64,000 nt of DNA from Bacteroidales bacterium (GTDB lineage: Bacteria > Bacteroidota > Bacteroidia > Bacteroidales > UBA932): positions 1 through 64,000 of the forward strand of contig SFNZ01000001.1 of the NCBI GenBank assembly GCA_004552615.1, written 5' to 3'. Below, piece after piece: positions 1 to 7,618 of this stretch. The notes beneath the pieces are model-generated. The model made no database searches and had not been told where the DNA came from. It was given only the letters and a program-made list of their open reading frames with translations. The translations under genes and the position numbers were made by a program. Each line of letters opens with the position of its first letter. Within the stretch, counting starts at the first letter, position 1.

Positions 1-2
1 CC

Positions 3-899
3 ATAGATTTGGACAAATGTCGTCCCTTCAAAGATTTCGGCAAGGGGTTCTATCTTACTGACCTGGAAGATCAGGCAATGAAGATGGCTGTCAAAAAGTA
101 CGGTCCTTTGAGCCGGTATATTGATGCTGAGCTGGTTAAGGACATGGGGATTTCGTATGCCTTGGAGAAGGTCTACTGTGAGTATGACAGTGAGCACGAA
201 AGCAAGGCGGGTATCTGGACATTCATGTCCCGGGTCGTGCACAATTGCGTGTTGTCAGAGATGAAACGTGAGCAGCGGGCTGTGGGTGGGGATTTACGGG
301 ATTCTTCGTTTGATTTCAGCCCCGATTCGGAGGATGAGAACGAGCGGGAAAAGGATAATTTATGCGATTATCTGAATTCCGCTGCTGACAGCGAGGCGAA
401 GGAAAAGCTCATTGCGGAGGTGTTGTCCTGTGTGAAAAGGCTGAAGCCGATTGACCAGGTCATTGTAAGTTGCTGGATGACCTGCCCGAAAGGGCAATAT
501 ACTGATATGGCATTGTCGGAGCTGAACATGGAGGACAATGCCAGGAACAGGGAAACAGTCCAACGGCGTTGTTGCCGGGCTATTGAGGGGTTGAAGAAGA
601 AAATGGAGGAGAAAAGTGAGTTTGCGCTGGGAGAGATTTTCTGCATTTATACTGCAAGCGATAGGATTACTCTATCCTTTGAAAATGCTGGTTGCGATAG
701 TAAAAGTAAAGACGAAGTTGAAATTCCTCGTACCTCACGCAAGGAAAAGTTGCTGCACTACAGATCGTTTCCTGTGATGGACCCGATTGACAGACAGGAG
801 CAGTCCCGCAGGCGGAGCGCTGCCGAGCAGTCCATCACCGGCCGGATAGATTACGACCAGCTGTCCCGGACGCTTATGGTGATGTCTGCAGGGTTATGA
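3..899 (+). CDS. Sigma-70-like protein with DUF3990-like N-terminal fragment (5' end outside window)
   Basis: The frame is open to the left edge, so the true start is probably outside the window; a TTG at 9 is the first possible internal start. The first 35 or so codons read like the core of DUF3990 proteins (KDFGKGFYLTDLEDQA). After that the protein changes character. A helical segment (ALEKVYCEYDSEHESKAG, then IWTFMSRVVHNCVLSEMKRE) resembles sigma-70 region 2, and a segment near residues 140-200 (LKPIDQVIVSCW to VQRRCCRAIEGLKKKM) resembles region 4. The last 90 residues are unrecognised. I infer an ECF-like sigma factor or DNA-binding relative joined to a DUF3990 remnant. The region 2/4 reading is by pattern only, and the fusion could be a recombination scar. 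Confidence 0.55.
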   Translation: MDLDKCRPFKDFGKGFYLTDLEDQAMKMAVKKYGPLSRYIDAELVKDMGISYALEKVYCEYDSEHESKAGIWTFMSRVVHNCVLSEMKREQRAVGGDLRDSSFDFSPDSEDENEREKDNLCDYLNSAADSEAKEKLIAEVLSCVKRLKPIDQVIVSCWMTCPKGQYTDMALSELNMEDNARNRETVQRRCCRAIEGLKKKMEEKSEFALGEIFCIYTASDRITLSFENAGCDSKSKDEVEIPRTSRKEKLLHYRSFPVMDPIDRQEQSRRRSAAEQSITGRIDYDQLSRTLMVMSAGL

Positions 900-1004
900 A
901 TTGCGGATGCCCGGTAAGAATCATAAAAAATTTGCTGCCGCAATGAAATATTCCGCCGCGGAAAGCGTATTATATTATAACAACGTAATTAAAAACTTAA
1001 AATT

Positions 1005-1472
1005 ATGAGAAACTACGAAATCAGGCAGAACATTATCAGCCTCCTCAAATCAACGGGGCGCAAGGGCATTGACACCACTATCGCTTATCTTGAGAACAGT
1101 GATTTTTTCAGGACCAGGTGTCATTCTCATCACAGATATTTCGGCGGTCTTGCAAGGCATTCCCTTGAGGCCTGCAGATATGCCCTGGCCAATGCCGGGA
1201 GTCTTCCGGAGAGCAGTGTAATCATCGCGACGCTGCTGCACGATGTCTGCACATCCAAGAGCCTGGAAACTACAGGCATAGGAGGCCACGGCCGCCGTTC
1301 GGTCTCGATTCTCAGGAATGTCTGCGGGCTCAGCCTGACTAAGGATGAGTGGGATGCCATCCGTCTTCACATGCACGGCAAGGCGCCTCAGATGAAGACC
1401 AACCAGCTGGCGGCATTGGTCAACAGGGCCGACCACGTCAGCGCCGGCGGCCGGTGCAAGCTCCCGGCGTGA
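1005..1472 (+). CDS. HD-domain phosphohydrolase
   Basis: This 155-residue protein has the HD-superfamily metal-binding pattern: H52 in GLARHSLEA, H79-D80 in IATLLHDVC, H95 in GGHGRRSV and D143 in NRADHVSA. The HD fold uses these residues to bind divalent metal and cleave phosphate esters. The GGLxxHSLE and GHGRRSV signatures recall the HD domain of YhaM-like nucleases and related stand-alone HD proteins in Bacteroidales. The substrate is unknown. It starts at ATG after an AT-rich leader of about 100 bp, is 105 bp downstream of the sigma-like gene, and converges on the AAA ATPase gene. It has no signal peptide, so it is probably cytoplasmic. Confidence 0.75.
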   Translation: MRNYEIRQNIISLLKSTGRKGIDTTIAYLENSDFFRTRCHSHHRYFGGLARHSLEACRYALANAGSLPESSVIIATLLHDVCTSKSLETTGIGGHGRRSVSILRNVCGLSLTKDEWDAIRLHMHGKAPQMKTNQLAALVNRADHVSAGGRCKLPA

Positions 1473-1566
1473 GAATGTGTTGAAGATGAATTGATCGGCC
1501 CGGCCGGTCTGGGATGAGATTAAAATGGAAAATTTGGGTAAATAGTATTTCTGATGGATGCAGGAT

Positions 1567-2991
1567 CTATGCGAACAGGTCGTCAAGTACCACTTGGGAC
1601 TGGATGCTGTTGCTGTACATGTTTCTCTTTACACCGTATGTCGTTATCATCGTCAGATGAAGCGCCTTCCGCGTCTTTGTCTCATCCCTGAAGACTTGTA
1701 TCTTGTTGCGAATAATTTTGTCATATTCGCTGTCGATGGTGAACTCGTTGATGGAGTATTTCATCTCACATATGTTGATGACGCGGTCTCTTCTGTCTAT
1801 AAGAAGGTCTATCTGGGCGCCCCGCTTTCCTTCCTCACCTTTGCTGAACCAGGCTGAGGTCTCGCATTGAACGGCGTAGATTCCGATGCTCTTGCGGATC
1901 TGCTCCAGATGATGCAGGCAGAGCTGCTCAAATGTATAACCTGCCCAACTCCTGCGCAGGGGTAGATCGACGCTGTTGGTCCAGAAATTCTCGTCTCGTC
2001 CGTAATTGTCCTTTATGTACGAGAAATAGAACATGGTGTAGAAATCTGCCAGTTGATAGATGGTATCGCGCTTCTTGTTCCCGAAATAGTTGTACGGGCG
2101 TATGAATTCGTTGTCAACCAGGTTCTTGAGTACCTTGCCGAAGTCACCGTTGTCAGAGATGCCTGTTTCCTTCAATAGTTCTTTTCTGGTCATTCCCATA
2201 CGTTTACTTGCAAGCGCTTCAACTACGGCAATATATGTGTCAGCATTCTTGAAAAGGGTGTTGTAAAGATGTTCGAACTCGTCCCAAAGCAATCCCTTCT
2301 CCTTGAAGAATATCATGTCGATATTCTTTGCAAGCGTCCATCGGGGATTCATTTGCTTCAGGTAAAACGGAATGCCGCCCATTATCATGTAGCACTCCGC
2401 GATATCATATCTGGTGAGTTCGAATCCGCGAGATTTGAGATACTCCTCGGTCTCTTTCAGGTTGAATGGACGAAGGAATATGCGCGTCGCCGCCCTGTTG
2501 AACAACCCGCCCTTGTCTCCAAGGAGCTTGTCGGTCATCCACGAAGTCGCACTTCCGCAAGCCACAAGGACGATATTGTTCTCAGCGGAAGCCCAGCCGT
2601 TCCAAAACGACTCCAGCGCCGAAACGAAGTCGGAGTCAGCAGTGTCCAGCCACGGCATCTCGTCTATGAAAACGACTTTCTTTTCCGATTTGACGGTGCG
2701 CAGATAAGCCTTCAGCATGTCAAACGCCTTGTACCAGTTCATGGGAACGGAGACGGCCTCCCCGGAGTAGTCTTCAAGAGAGGCTGCAAAGCGTTCCAGC
2801 TGTGTTTCGGTGCTTTTGTTGAAGACTCCGGTATGTTTGAACGCATACGTGTTGTCGAAGAACTTGTTGATCAGAAATGTTTTCCCCACGCGCCTTCTTC
2901 CGTATACAATGACCATTTCGGATTCTCCTGACTTCATCACTTCGTCAAGCAAATCCCATTCGTGTTGTCTTCCAACCAGTTTCGATTCCAT
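1567..2991 (-). CDS. AAA+ ATPase with C-terminal nuclease-like domain (archaeal ATPase / DUF234 type)
   Basis: The 474-residue protein has a Walker A at about residues 31-38 (GRRRVGKT) and a Walker B near 106-114 (VVFIDEMPW). The C-terminal region has the PD-(D/E)xK-like arrangement D395...E409-M-K411 (GAQIDLLIDRR, then ICEMKYS). This is the layout of the archaeal-type ATPase/DUF234 family, abundant in Bacteroidota, with no settled function and sometimes linked to mobile DNA. I start it at ATG 2991. The longer frame to 3027 begins with TTG and lies upstream of a likely -7 box at 3015-3022, so it would not be transcribed. A 54-bp-period repeat lies just upstream. GC content appears lower than in neighbouring housekeeping genes. 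Confidence 0.8.
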   Translation of the reverse strand: MESKLVGRQHEWDLLDEVMKSGESEMVIVYGRRRVGKTFLINKFFDNTYAFKHTGVFNKSTETQLERFAASLEDYSGEAVSVPMNWYKAFDMLKAYLRTVKSEKKVVFIDEMPWLDTADSDFVSALESFWNGWASAENNIVLVACGSATSWMTDKLLGDKGGLFNRAATRIFLRPFNLKETEEYLKSRGFELTRYDIAECYMIMGGIPFYLKQMNPRWTLAKNIDMIFFKEKGLLWDEFEHLYNTLFKNADTYIAVVEALASKRMGMTRKELLKETGISDNGDFGKVLKNLVDNEFIRPYNYFGNKKRDTIYQLADFYTMFYFSYIKDNYGRDENFWTNSVDLPLRRSWAGYTFEQLCLHHLEQIRKSIGIYAVQCETSAWFSKGEEGKRGAQIDLLIDRRDRVINICEMKYSINEFTIDSEYDKIIRNKIQVFRDETKTRKALHLTMITTYGVKRNMYSNSIQSQVVLDDLFA

Positions 2992-3014
2992 ATCCTTCGC
3001 AATATTAGTTTCGG

Positions 3015-3022
3015 CAAAGATA
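3015..3022 (-). promoter_or_regulatory. -7 element of the AAA ATPase promoter
   Basis: On the minus strand this reads TATCTTTG, matching the Bacteroidota -7 consensus TAnnTTTG. Transcription would begin near 3009 and give a short leader before ATG 2991. No TTTG -33 box is found at the expected 19-bp distance. Instead, the proximal arm of an upstream repeat (3043-3049) sits at about -35 to -40, which suggests control by a DNA-binding protein. Confidence 0.5.
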
Positions 3023-3042
3023 ATCAAAATTCTCGCGTTTTA

Positions 3043-3128
3043 TCATTATCTCAATAATTTTTAGGACATAATGATGAAAACCGCACCATCTATTCATCAT
3101 TATCTCGGATTTTGGTGGCGCATAATGA
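3043..3128. repeat. Two tandem copies, 54-bp period, each with TCATTAT / ATAATGA inverted arms
   Basis: TCATTATCTC occurs at 3043-3052 and 3097-3106. CATAATGA occurs at 3067-3074 and 3121-3128. In both copies the two arms are separated by exactly the same distance (24 bp start to start), and the copies are 54 bp apart. The sequence between the arms is not conserved. This is the pattern of two protein-binding sites rather than a decayed duplication. It fills the intergenic space upstream of the AAA ATPase. Confidence 0.7.
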
Positions 3129-3144
3129 CAATAGCTATTAGCCT

Positions 3145-3681
3145 TCATCGGTGCGCTTCCGAGGAGGATGTCATCGAAATAATGTGTCGGGCAAAGCTGA
3201 TGCTTATCGTTGGAAAACTTTCTTTGATCTCCGGGAAGTAGCGATGGAACAGGCAGTTATATTCCTGGAGAGGAGCGTCATAGATCGAGCGGACAGTTTG
3301 CAACACATCCTTGTACTCTGACTCGGACATTTTTCCGGCTTTGAACTTGATTTTGCATTCTCCCTTGTGTTTTTGAGCTTCTTTTATGCGTTTATCCGCA
3401 TCCATCATATACTCATCATATTCGTGAACCATGCTTTGCAATTTGTCGAGCCGTTCAATAAAGAACGTAAGTTCTTGAATCATGGAGTCTTTGGCCTCCT
3501 CCGCCCTGCTCAGGCCATAATCCGTTATGACCATCTCTCCGTCTTTATCTTCAGCGAATCTGCGGCCGGCTATTCCTGCGCATGCACCGAGGCGCATACT
3601 CCTGTAGCAAGGAATCGGCGAGTCAATGTGAATCTCCATTTTGCCTGGAGAAAGAAATGTTATGTAGTCGGGCTTTTCCAT
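3145..3681 (-). CDS. Hypothetical protein
   Basis: I do not recognise this 178-residue protein. It starts at ATG 3681. The first 50 residues are mixed (PDYITFLSPGKMEIHID, GMRLGACAG-like stretch). Residues about 55-130 are charged and likely helical (LSRAEEAKDSMIQELTFFIERL, continuing through DEYMMDADKRIKEAQKHKG), possibly forming a coiled coil. There is no signal peptide or membrane segment. It lies upstream of the AAA ATPase on the same strand, separated by the repeat pair, and has an inverted repeat 63-94 bp before its start. Amino-acid composition looks like a real protein, but the function is unknown. Confidence 0.55.
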   Translation of the reverse strand: MEKPDYITFLSPGKMEIHIDSPIPCYRSMRLGACAGIAGRRFAEDKDGEMVITDYGLSRAEEAKDSMIQELTFFIERLDKLQSMVHEYDEYMMDADKRIKEAQKHKGECKIKFKAGKMSESEYKDVLQTVRSIYDAPLQEYNCLFHRYFPEIKESFPTISISFARHIISMTSSSEAHR

Positions 3682-3743
3682 ACATTGAGGTTTATTCGTT
3701 CTTTATTATATACTGCCGGGATGTCGAAATCTTTCAGATTTTT

Positions 3744-3775
3744 CGGATAATCAGTTTTTCTTAAATGATTATCCG
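3744..3775. repeat. Perfect 9-bp inverted repeat CGGATAATC / GATTATCCG, possible operator
   Basis: The arms lie at 3744-3752 and 3767-3775 with a 14-bp AT-rich spacer. On the minus strand this is 63-94 bp upstream of the hypothetical gene starting at 3681. The right arm is part of a 14-bp sequence (ATGATTATCCGCAA, 3765-3778) that recurs at 4760-4773, upstream of the lipoprotein gene on the same strand. It is either a regulatory site or part of a terminator. Confidence 0.4.
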
Positions 3776-3788
3776 CAATTCGTACAGT

Positions 3789-3815
3789 AAATAGCGCTCA
3801 ATTCGGGCGCTATTT
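3789..3815. terminator. Hairpin, AAATAGCGC stem, likely bidirectional terminator
   Basis: AAATAGCGC and GCGCTATTT pair over nine bases around a short loop (CAATTCGG region), with A/T-rich flanks on both sides. It lies between the truncated SprT-like remnant, which ends at 3888 on the minus strand, and the hypothetical gene. It would stop minus-strand transcription coming from the lipoprotein side. Confidence 0.5.
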
Positions 3816-3887
3816 AATTAAGATAAACGAGACTTAAGGATAAGGCGAAAAACGGGGATTCTGCATCCGTTACAGGAGATACCATTG

Positions 3888-4082
3888 TCAAACCTTGTTC
3901 AACAACCAGTCAATATTATAGGCAATCCAGATGCTCCCTTCATATTTCCCGTTGCTTCTCTTAGAGTAATTGTATCTTCCGCAAGCGCCTTTACCTTTGA
4001 ATACATGGCATTTGCACGATGGCAGGACTCCATCGAAATACAGTTTATTATACTCCTGGAACAGGATCCACCATTTCGCGTA
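3888..4082 (-). pseudogene. SprT-like fragment, truncated before the HExxH motif
   Basis: The peptide contains FQEYNKLYFDGVLP followed by a basic, Gly-rich strand region and IWIAYNIDW. This resembles the N-terminal part of SprT-family zinc peptidase domains (lf.eyN..yFdg.Lp...). The frame stops right after this, before any HEMxH zinc motif, and no continuation is seen in the other frames. The frame has no convincing start: the upstream codons overlap the 3' end of the lipoprotein gene in another frame and the first possible start is TTG. I read it as a remnant truncated at both ends, left by recombination. Confidence 0.45.
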
Positions 4083-4686
4083 TGAAGGCGTAGTCCTGCT
4101 CGCGGTCCGCGGGGTACTGAAATGATACAACGTACTCCACGCCCTTCGGGCTGACGTAGATATACCGGTAATAGCCCTTGATACCGTATTCGTTCAAGGT
4201 TTCCGCGATGATGACAGGGGATGTGAAGCTGCCGTTGCTGAAGGTCAGGCTGTCCTGCCGGAAAGATGTGAGGACGGTGTTGATGCGACTTGAGAGATCT
4301 TCCCTTGTTATTGACACGAAATCCTCGAATTCAAAGCATTGCAGTCCCTCATAGTGCTTGATGTAGACTAGTGAGTCCGGGGTGAACATCCCGGCTCCGT
4401 GGTAGCTGAATAATCTCTGGAAGCCGCCATCTTCGGGGACGCACCCAATAGGGACTTCCAGGACGCCGCCCCAGGTCTCGTTGTAGATCCATTGGCGGCC
4501 ATTGAAACTGTAGATGCGCTTGACCGGGTCAAGGCATTTCGCCCCCGGGCCGATGGCAATGCCGGCCAATGAATCCAGTTTGTTTATCCATTCCTTCTTC
4601 CCAGACATCCCGCCACGCGTCGAGCATGCGAGAGTGAACAGGAAGAGAAATGCTGTCAGAAAGCAGTATTTTGCGGGTCTTATCAT
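4048..4686 (-). CDS. Hypothetical lipoprotein
   Basis: The 212-residue product begins with a basic n-region, a hydrophobic core and a lipobox (FTLAC, Cys about residue 21), so it should be exported and lipidated. The mature part is a mixed alpha/beta domain with no family I recognise; YRYIYVSPKGVEYVVSFQYPA near the end looks like strands. It starts at ATG 4686. Its last 35 bp overlap the SprT-like remnant in a different frame, so the C-terminus may have been altered by the same rearrangement. It has no operon partner. Confidence 0.6.
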   Translation of the reverse strand: MIRPAKYCFLTAFLFLFTLACSTRGGMSGKKEWINKLDSLAGIAIGPGAKCLDPVKRIYSFNGRQWIYNETWGGVLEVPIGCVPEDGGFQRLFSYHGAGMFTPDSLVYIKHYEGLQCFEFEDFVSITREDLSSRINTVLTSFRQDSLTFSNGSFTSPVIIAETLNEYGIKGYYRYIYVSPKGVEYVVSFQYPADREQDYAFIREMVDPVPGV

Positions 4687-5218
4687 GATTCCAGTCGATT
4701 ATGGTGTCGTACATATTATGTATACTTTGAAATCTCAGGAATATTTCAAATGATTAAATATGATTATCCGCAACTCCTACGGCAATAAAGCTCTTTCTGC
4801 AAACCACTTGACACGGTAAGGATTATAACTATTTGATTATCAATAATAAATTTTATTAAAAGTGGCAGGCGCCTTCAATTTGCCTGGACTTGCCACCGGA
4901 AATGCCACTACAAGCACCAAAGGTCAATTTCAGGTGTCAGGTCTTTTGCACGAAGGCGATTGTCATCTCACCAGGCGACGTTCCTTTATGTCACCAGGCG
5001 AAGCGCGTGGAGAGATCTCCCGACTCCGCATCCACGCAAGAATGTCTCTGATTTCAAGTCCGGCAGGAAGTCCCGTCAGGCTGCTGCCAGGATCGGTATG
5101 GCCGAACCGGAAAAGGCTGCGAAACAGAGGGCTACATATCGGAAATGTGTGAGTTCGTTGTCAAGAGATGTATAGCCATAATCGCCCTGCTGCCTTGAAA
5201 ATTGCCCTCTTGGCATTT
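4687..5218. other. Gene-poor interval
   Basis: About 530 bp lie between the lipoprotein start and the TSCPD gene end. The left 170 bp are AT-rich and include the 14-bp ATGATTATCCGCAA repeat (4760-4773). The right 360 bp are GC-rich, with a short direct repeat TCACCAGGCGA at 4968-4978 and 4991-5001. Open frames here (for example 4862-5152 plus) have no family resemblance and an implausible composition. I see no RNA gene. Confidence 0.5.
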
Positions 5219-5641
5219 TCAGTCCCGTGAGGCAGTGACTTTTTCCAGAACCCGGGCGAGCTGGTCGGGACATGAGGTAGGGCGGTTGCCGCAGGTGATG
5301 CCTTTGAGACGTCGGATGGCCTCGTCCACGGTCATTCCCTTGATGAGGGCTCCGATGCCTTTGGCGTTGCCGTTGCAGCCGCGGGTATAGACCACGCTTT
5401 CCACGATGTCACCTTTGAGTTCAATGTCGATGCGCACGGAGCATACCGTGGCGCTCGGGACTGCGGACACGTAGCGGACACTGTCCACCACTTCGTCCCT
5501 GATTATCTGGAAATCATCCATTTTCTTCTCTGTTGTCTTATTGTCCTGCGGCAACTGCGATCCGGCCTTCACGGTAGCGCCTGATGCTGAAAAGCACAAT
5601 GTTGCTGCGAGCAGGATTCCGATTATAGTCTTCATTTGCAT
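5219..5641 (-). CDS. Exported TSCPD-domain protein
   Basis: The 140-residue protein has an N-terminal signal sequence (MKTIIGILLAATLCFSASG) and, over roughly residues 75-135, the conserved TSCPD domain: TRGCNGNAKGIGAL, then GITCGNRPTSCPDQLA. TSCPD domains occur alone and at the C-terminus of some ribonucleotide reductases; stand-alone members in Bacteroidota have no proven role. The clustered Cys residues suggest metal or redox chemistry. ATGs at 5641 and 5635 are both possible starts. It is 12 bp downstream of greA on the same strand, so it is probably cotranscribed. Confidence 0.75.
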   Translation of the reverse strand: MQMKTIIGILLAATLCFSASGATVKAGSQLPQDNKTTEKKMDDFQIIRDEVVDSVRYVSAVPSATVCSVRIDIELKGDIVESVVYTRGCNGNAKGIGALIKGMTVDEAIRRLKGITCGNRPTSCPDQLARVLEKVTASRD

Positions 5642-5653
5642 AAATGTTATTGA

Positions 5654-6121
5654 TTATTCGATAGTTACACTGTCGATTCTTATCTGGAATTTCCCGGCCG
5701 GGGCATTGACATCCACGGTCTCGCCGGCCTTTCGGCCCATCAGGGCAATGCCGATGGGGGAGTTGCAGGAGAGTTTGCCGTGCTCGAGGTCCATCTCGTG
5801 ATGGCTGACGATGGTGTATGTCATTGTCCTGCCGTTGCCGAGATGGGTGAATTCCACCTTGCTCAGCAGGGAAATCCGGTCTTTCGGCAATGCGCTCCTG
5901 TCGATGACTCTCGAATGCTGGAGCACCTTCTGCAGGAAACGGATACGGCTTATGGCCTTGCCCTGGGCTCTCCTCGCTGCGCGGTATTCGAAATTCTCGC
6001 TCAGGTCTCCCTGGGCACGGGCCTCGGACAGCTCGTCCCTGATCCGTGGATATTCCACGTTGATGAGATTGTCGAGTTCTGCGGCAATCTCGTCGTATCG
6101 TTCTTGTGACAGATATTCCAT
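5654..6121 (-). CDS. greA: Transcription elongation factor GreA
   Basis: The 155-residue form starting at MEYLSQERYDEI (ATG 6121) matches GreA in length. It has an N-terminal coiled coil with the acidic-tip signature (ARAQGDLSENFEYRAARRAQ) and a C-terminal FKBP-like domain ending in SPIGIALMGRKAGETVDV. GreA enters the RNA polymerase secondary channel and stimulates cleavage of backtracked RNA. The frame extends upstream to 6214, but the extra 31 residues are not GreA-like and would cross a likely promoter element (TATCTTTG, 6144-6151). The gene is divergent from the metallopeptidase gene at 6205. Confidence 0.93.
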   Translation of the reverse strand: MEYLSQERYDEIAAELDNLINVEYPRIRDELSEARAQGDLSENFEYRAARRAQGKAISRIRFLQKVLQHSRVIDRSALPKDRISLLSKVEFTHLGNGRTMTYTIVSHHEMDLEHGKLSCNSPIGIALMGRKAGETVDVNAPAGKFQIRIDSVTIE

Positions 6122-6143
6122 TCCGATTGGGTATTGGTTGGGG

Positions 6144-6151
6144 CAAAGATA
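6144..6151 (-). promoter_or_regulatory. -7 element of the greA promoter
   Basis: The minus strand reads TATCTTTG, about 23 bp before ATG 6121. No clear -33 TTTG is found at the usual distance. The position supports the short GreA start. Confidence 0.4.
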
Positions 6152-6204
6152 GCATTTTTTCAGTTCGAATATGTATATTTGACCGACGATAGAGTTGATG
6201 AAGT

Positions 6205-7059
6205 ATGCCAGCAATTGATAAATTGTTCGAGGACAAAGAGTTCGGACCAGTGCGTGTGATGCGGAACCGCCGCAGCAGGCGCATCGGGCTGAAGGTCAGG
6301 GGACGTCCGGGGAAATACGGGGAGCGCATTTCCGTCACCGTGCCTTATCTGATGAGGTATCAGGACGGCCTGGATTTCATGGACCGCCGCAGGGACTGGG
6401 TCAGGAACGTGCTCCGGGAACAGGATGAGGCTGCCGGGAAGGCCGCAGCGGACGGTCGTGCCATGATTTCGGTCAGGGACGGACTCCCGGTGCATACTCT
6501 CGTGGCGGACATCCTGTTCCGTGCCGATCCTGGACTGTCAGGGAAAGTGACCGTGAGAGGCTCCATGGAGGACGGCCGGCTGGCGAGGACGATAAGGTTC
6601 CCGGCTGAATGGCTCGGGGCTGGCGGTTCCGTAAGTGACAGGGCCCGTTCGGAAATGCTGAAGGAGGTGCTGGCGGGGATTCTCCGGAAAGATGCCCGGC
6701 TATATCTCGCTGCCAGGCTTGCGGAACTGGCGGAAAGGTATGGTTTCAGATACCGGAGGATGACGGTGAAGCACAATCTCTCGAACTGGGGAAGCTGCTC
6801 CAGTCTTGGTAATATCAATCTGAATCTCAATCTGATACGTCTGCCGAAACCGCTCTGCGACTACGTTCTCCTGCATGAGCTCTGCCATCTGAGGGAGAGG
6901 AATCACGGCCCGGCTTTCCATTCGATTCTCGGGTCGTTGTGCAGGGACAATCTCTCGCGTCTTGCAGCTGAAGGTTGTCAGGAAGCATCCACGTATTTGT
7001 CTTCTCCGGATCCCGAAGGGGCTCTCCGCAAAGCAGTCGCCGGATGGATGATTTTTTGA
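6205..7059 (+). CDS. YgjP-like (DUF45 / M48-family) metallopeptidase
   Basis: The 284-residue protein carries the YgjP/DUF45 signature near residues 215-240: a WGSCSS motif followed by the zinc-binding HELCH and, after RERNHG, a glutamate-poor FH segment. The N-terminal half (VRVMRNRRSRRIGLKVR) is the usual lead-in. E. coli YgjP is a UTP-interacting metal-dependent hydrolase-like protein; the cellular substrate of this family is not settled. There is no signal peptide, so it is cytoplasmic. It starts at ATG 6205, 83 bp from the divergent greA start. Confidence 0.8.
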   Translation: MPAIDKLFEDKEFGPVRVMRNRRSRRIGLKVRGRPGKYGERISVTVPYLMRYQDGLDFMDRRRDWVRNVLREQDEAAGKAAADGRAMISVRDGLPVHTLVADILFRADPGLSGKVTVRGSMEDGRLARTIRFPAEWLGAGGSVSDRARSEMLKEVLAGILRKDARLYLAARLAELAERYGFRYRRMTVKHNLSNWGSCSSLGNINLNLNLIRLPKPLCDYVLLHELCHLRERNHGPAFHSILGSLCRDNLSRLAAEGCQEASTYLSSPDPEGALRKAVAGWMIF

Positions 7060-7081
7060 TATGTTTTTTTCTCGCAGAGCA

Positions 7082-7111
7082 TTGTAATATCGGAAATTAT
7101 GCATAACTTTG
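7082..7111 (+). promoter_or_regulatory. Consensus Bacteroidota promoter for rpsO
   Basis: TTG at 7082-7084 is followed after exactly 19 bp by TAACTTTG at 7104-7111. This matches the -33/-7 pattern of the main Bacteroidota sigma factor. Transcription would start near 7117 and give a leader of about 60 nt before rpsO. Confidence 0.75.
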
Positions 7112-7179
7112 CACCCGCTTTTCCGTGACGGATAAGTATTTGTATTTTTTAAATTGTTTTAACCAAAATTTTTTGCGAA

Positions 7180-7455
7180 ATGGCAGAATATTTACAAGCC
7201 GAAAAGAAGCAAGAGATTTTCGCTAAGTACGGGAAGTCTAATACAGACACCGGCTCACCTGAGAGTCAAGTTGCTCTATTCTCCTACCGTATCGATCACC
7301 TCACAGAGCATGTGAAGAAGAACAAGAAGGACGTTGTTACACGCCGTTCTCTTCTCCGCCTCGTAGGTAAAAGACGTCAGCTTCTGGACTACCTCCAGAA
7401 AACGGACATCGAAAGATACAGAAACATCGTCAAGGAGCTCGGTCTCCGTCGATAA
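7180..7455 (+). CDS. rpsO: 30S ribosomal protein S15
   Basis: The 91-residue sequence matches S15 over its whole length: [20 protein letters not shown], then the [12 protein letters not shown] and [18 protein letters not shown] segments. S15 binds 16S rRNA helices 20-22 and nucleates the platform of the small subunit. It is followed by its own strong terminator and then pnp, the classic rpsO-pnp order. The leader is AT-rich, as is usual in this phylum. Confidence 0.98.
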   Translation: MAEYLQAEKKQEIFAKYGKSNTDTGSPESQVALFSYRIDHLTEHVKKNKKDVVTRRSLLRLVGKRRQLLDYLQKTDIERYRNIVKELGLRR

Positions 7456-7471
7456 TACGATAGGAAGCCTT

Positions 7472-7507
7472 TTGACCGGTTCCGGAATGAACCGGTCTTT
7501 TTTTGAA
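7472..7507 (+). terminator. Rho-independent terminator after rpsO
   Basis: GACCGGTTC and GAACCGGTC form a perfect 9-bp stem around a 6-nt loop, followed directly by a run of seven T. It separates rpsO from pnp, though partial read-through is possible. Confidence 0.9.
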
Positions 7508-7618
7508 TACTTATCTCCCGGCCTGCAAATGAACAGACCTGCGGCGGGCCAGGGCGCTGAATATTAATATGATACGAAAAATAACTTCCATTGGGGAAGG
7601 CAGGTCTATGAAGCACTA

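Noticed and set aside
4968..5001. TCACCAGGCGA direct repeat as a possible CRISPR or phage site
   Set aside because: Only two short copies, with no further units and no cas or integrase gene.
4862..5152. 96-codon plus-strand frame in the gene-poor interval
   Set aside because: The composition is implausible and there is no family or start signal.
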